Assembly (NCBI GenBank): GCA_025465385.1
Contig: JAODNG010000445.1
Span: 1 to 16,180, forward strand
Origin: Pseudonocardiales bacterium
GTDB taxonomy: Bacteria; Actinomycetota; Actinomycetes; Mycobacteriales; Pseudonocardiaceae
DNA length: 16,180 nt
Direction: 5' to 3'
The notes below the pieces were generated by a model. The model made no database searches, was not told the origin of the DNA, and saw only the letters and a list, made by a program, of their open reading frames with translations. A program made the translations under genes and the position numbers. Numbering within the stretch: the first letter of the stretch is position 1; every line of letters begins with the position of its first letter. This document shows, in pieces, positions 14,122 to 16,180 of this stretch.

Positions 14122-14414
14122 TCCGCGTCAGACTCCCGGCACATCTGCGGACACTTGCGCACCTTGAAGGCGAGGTACAGCTACACGTTGCAGGTCAGGC
14201 GACGCAGCGCGCGGTTCTCGACGCTCTGGAGAGCCGCTACCCGATGCTGCGCGGAACGATCCGCGACCACGTCACACACCAGCGACGCGCATTCGTGAGG
14301 TTCTTCGCTTGCGAGCAGGACCTATCCCACGAGCTACCGGACGCCCCGCTGCCTGAGGCGGTGGGGACAGGTACCGAGCCGTTTCTCGTGGTGGGCGCAA
14401 TGGCAGGCGGCTAA
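14118..14414 (+). CDS. MoaD/ThiS-type sulfur-carrier (ubiquitin-like) protein
   Basis: A 98-residue beta-grasp protein. It opens with a strand MIRVRLPAHLRTLAH, has a helix AVLDALESRYPML (32-44), and ends in FLVVGAMAGG, the C-terminal Gly-Gly that in MoaD, ThiS and archaeal SAMPs is adenylated and thiocarboxylated or conjugated. The region VTHQRRAFVRFFACEQD (52-68) replaces the usual MoaD RxxxxxxVN segment, so it may not serve molybdopterin synthesis. Its ATG overlaps the propeller stop as ATGA, implying coupled expression and a shared task. No MoaE, MoeB/ThiF E1-like activator or cysteine desulfurase gene is in the window. The TAA stop overlaps the end of the convergent 586-residue gene by 4 bp. 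Confidence 0.85.
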   Translation: MIRVRLPAHLRTLAHLEGEVQLHVAGQATQRAVLDALESRYPMLRGTIRDHVTHQRRAFVRFFACEQDLSHELPDAPLPEAVGTGTEPFLVVGAMAGG

Positions 14415-16171
14415 CTGTTCAGGGCACGGTACTGATCGCGCAGAGCGCGGATTCGTTCCCGGCGGCCTGAGGTGAGATAATCCGGTGAGCCCAGGTGCAT
14501 GCGCCCGTACTGGTCACGGGGATCGACGCCGATCGCGCGCAGTAGGGGCTCGCTGCGCTGCGAGACGCTGCCCTGGCCGATTCCGAAGTGACCCATCAGG
14601 TCTTTGACCAGCATCTGAGCAGGGAACAGGTCGTTGGCCTTCCCGATGCACCAGCAGATCGCCGCCGCGGCGGTGTCAGCTCGGCTACGGCGCCGAAAGA
14701 TTTCAGGGTCCGCGACGGCTGCACGGCCGAGATATCGGCGGCAGGCTGTGCGGTACTCCACGTCGAGCAGCTCGTCGCAGCACCGATCGACCAGCCGGAG
14801 CACTTCGGTCACCCGATCGTGAATGTCGGCAGGGATCGGGTCCCAGCGGAAGGGCTCGTCGGGCAGTGGCACCGTATCGAGATTGTCCAGTGACTCTTCG
14901 CCGCCGACGGCGCGGCGGAGGATATCGAGCATGGCCTCCGGAAAGCTCGGTAGTTCCGCTTCGAGGAGCGGCCACGGGCCGTCGGGATTAAACGCGCCCA
15001 TTGCGGCGAGCAGTGCGGCTGGCCCCTGCGGCCGAGCTGACCGAATCGTCAGCTGGTACTCCGGCTCGTATCTGTCCACCGCGGCGAGGGTATCGGCGGT
15101 GAGTGCCGCCCGGATGCCCCGCTCGTGGTGGCAGAACCGGATGAAGGCCCGCAGTAGGTCGGGAGCTTTGGACAAGTACGCCGCATCGGCGATGATCTTT
15201 CGAGGTACCCAGTCGATGAGCAGAATCTCCACCGCCACCGGGCTCCAACGCAGCGGGTCCCCCGGTCCGTGGTCGGTGCCGAACCACAGCACCGACTCCA
15301 GCAGCCCGCGGTGGTCAGCGTCGTCGAGATTAGCCCCGAACGGGGAGCCGAGGAAGCGCTCGGTGAGCTCACGCAGCGCGTCGGCATTCCAGTGCGGACG
15401 CTGGTAGCCGGTGCCACCCGCGGGCAGCATCTCGATGGCCCACTCGACGAGTGGGCGGCAGGCGGGCCAGCTGTCGGTCTCGAAGGGCGGGAAGGTGATA
15501 GCGCCTTGCTCTACCGCGTCGCGGATCCGGGCGCGGGCGTCGGCCGGGGTGAGGTCCGTCCATGTCGTGTCCTGGTCGTCGCCGACTGCTCGCATGGTCT
15601 GGATCAGCGCGTCCAGCGGCTCTGGGACGGCGAAGGCGTCTTTGACCAGCGTGCCCATGTTGTGGTCGATGTAGACCACGACCGACAGCGCGGAACCGTC
15701 GGGTAGGTTCAACTCGATCATGATGTTGTCGCCGTCGCCGAGCACGTGGATCATCTCGACGACTCCATCGACGGTGGTGCTGCCCAGGTCGGTGAGCCAT
15801 CGGGGCAGAGCATGAGCCCGCTGGGCGATCTCGCGGCGGATCCGGCGCCGCATGATGTCGTCACCGGCCAGTTCGGCGATCACCGCCAGCAGCGCGGAGG
15901 TTTCGACCAGATCGACGTCGAGGAAGGTCCGCACCAGCTCGTCGAGGGTCGGCACGTCGGGGTCCGGCGGCTGCCCGAAGGGGTCCACTCGCCGGGGCTG
16001 CAGCGCCGCGAGCAGCGAACTGACCAGGGATATGAGCTCGAATGGATGGTCGTCGGCGAGGGCGACCGCGACATCTCCGATCAGGTCGGGCTGCTCCGGC
16101 CGGGCGCGCTGGGGGGAGCGCTTCCCGTGGCCCGGCTGTCGCTTCGCGGGCTTGTGCTTCTCGCGGTGCAT
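14411..16171 (-). CDS. Uncharacterised 586-residue actinobacterial protein with C-terminal HTH-like segment
   Basis: I recognise this as a family found in actinomycetes but know no function. A Lys/Arg-rich N-terminus (1-26) precedes a helical region (LIGDVAVALADDHP, ELISLVSSLLAALQP, FLDVDLVETSALLAVIAEL; 30-101). A conserved-looking block follows: VVEMIHVLGDGDNIMIEL (137-154) and SVVVYIDHNMGTLVKDAF (163-180). The middle is mostly helical. Near the C-terminus an Ala/Cys-rich helix (501-515) leads to VKDLMGHFGIGQGSVSQR (522-539), which resembles a helix-turn-helix. There is no signal peptide or membrane segment. The ATG at 16171 is only 9 bp from the window edge and the frame stays open to the edge, so the true start may lie outside. 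It converges on the MoaD-like gene with a 4-bp overlap. Confidence 0.8.
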   Translation of the reverse strand: MHREKHKPAKRQPGHGKRSPQRARPEQPDLIGDVAVALADDHPFELISLVSSLLAALQPRRVDPFGQPPDPDVPTLDELVRTFLDVDLVETSALLAVIAELAGDDIMRRRIRREIAQRAHALPRWLTDLGSTTVDGVVEMIHVLGDGDNIMIELNLPDGSALSVVVYIDHNMGTLVKDAFAVPEPLDALIQTMRAVGDDQDTTWTDLTPADARARIRDAVEQGAITFPPFETDSWPACRPLVEWAIEMLPAGGTGYQRPHWNADALRELTERFLGSPFGANLDDADHRGLLESVLWFGTDHGPGDPLRWSPVAVEILLIDWVPRKIIADAAYLSKAPDLLRAFIRFCHHERGIRAALTADTLAAVDRYEPEYQLTIRSARPQGPAALLAAMGAFNPDGPWPLLEAELPSFPEAMLDILRRAVGGEESLDNLDTVPLPDEPFRWDPIPADIHDRVTEVLRLVDRCCDELLDVEYRTACRRYLGRAAVADPEIFRRRSRADTAAAAICWCIGKANDLFPAQMLVKDLMGHFGIGQGSVSQRSEPLLRAIGVDPRDQYGRMHLGSPDYLTSGRRERIRALRDQYRALNS

Positions 16172-16180
16172 TCGCTTGGA

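Noticed and set aside
1..16180. Mobile elements, CRISPR arrays, tRNA genes
   Set aside because: No transposase or integrase frame, no regular repeat-spacer pattern, no long direct repeats and no tRNA cloverleaf were noticed on either strand.

Overview
The window is GC-rich chromosomal DNA from an actinomycete. The RbpA type, the OpcA-containing pentose-phosphate operon with a divergent ctaB, and a SigG-like sigma factor fit the Mycobacteriales/Pseudonocardiales group. I lean towards a Pseudonocardiaceae-like organism, but this is inference from gene content and family memory, not a database match. I see no tRNA, rRNA, CRISPR array, insertion sequence or phage gene.

Region 1 (1-1114): the 3' part of rbpA runs off the left edge and ends in a perfect 15-bp inverted repeat. 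It faces a poorly recognised gene on the minus strand for a small, possibly membrane-anchored or exported protein.

Region 2 (1115-9400, minus strand): a tight six-gene central-carbon operon reads tkt, tal, pgi, zwf, opcA, pgl. It covers the oxidative pentose-phosphate entry (G6PDH, its OpcA partner and lactonase), the non-oxidative branch (transketolase, transaldolase) and phosphoglucose isomerase. Together these allow cycling of hexose phosphates for NADPH. 6-phosphogluconate dehydrogenase is not here. zwf/opcA and opcA/pgl overlap by GTGA, so translation is probably coupled.

Region 3 (9401-10655): divergent from tkt is ctaB (heme O synthase, for cytochrome oxidase heme). It is preceded by a 16-codon leader ORF with an excellent Shine-Dalgarno site, whose stop codon overlaps the ctaB GTG start.

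Region 4 (10656-12738): a DUF899 thioredoxin-like protein and a SigG-like sigma-70 factor with a SnoaL-type C-terminal domain lie on the minus strand. A small STAS-domain gene lies between them on the plus strand, and its 3' end is antisense to the end of the sigma gene.

Region 5 (13006-16180): a cytosolic Asp-box (BNR) beta-propeller gene overlaps a MoaD/ThiS-type sulfur-carrier/ubiquitin-like gene (C-terminal Gly-Gly) by ATGA. The latter converges, with a 4-bp overlap, on a 586-residue uncharacterised protein with a C-terminal helix-turn-helix-like segment. This propeller plus carrier pair, the ctaB leader ORF and the STAS/sigma overlap are the least explained parts of the window.
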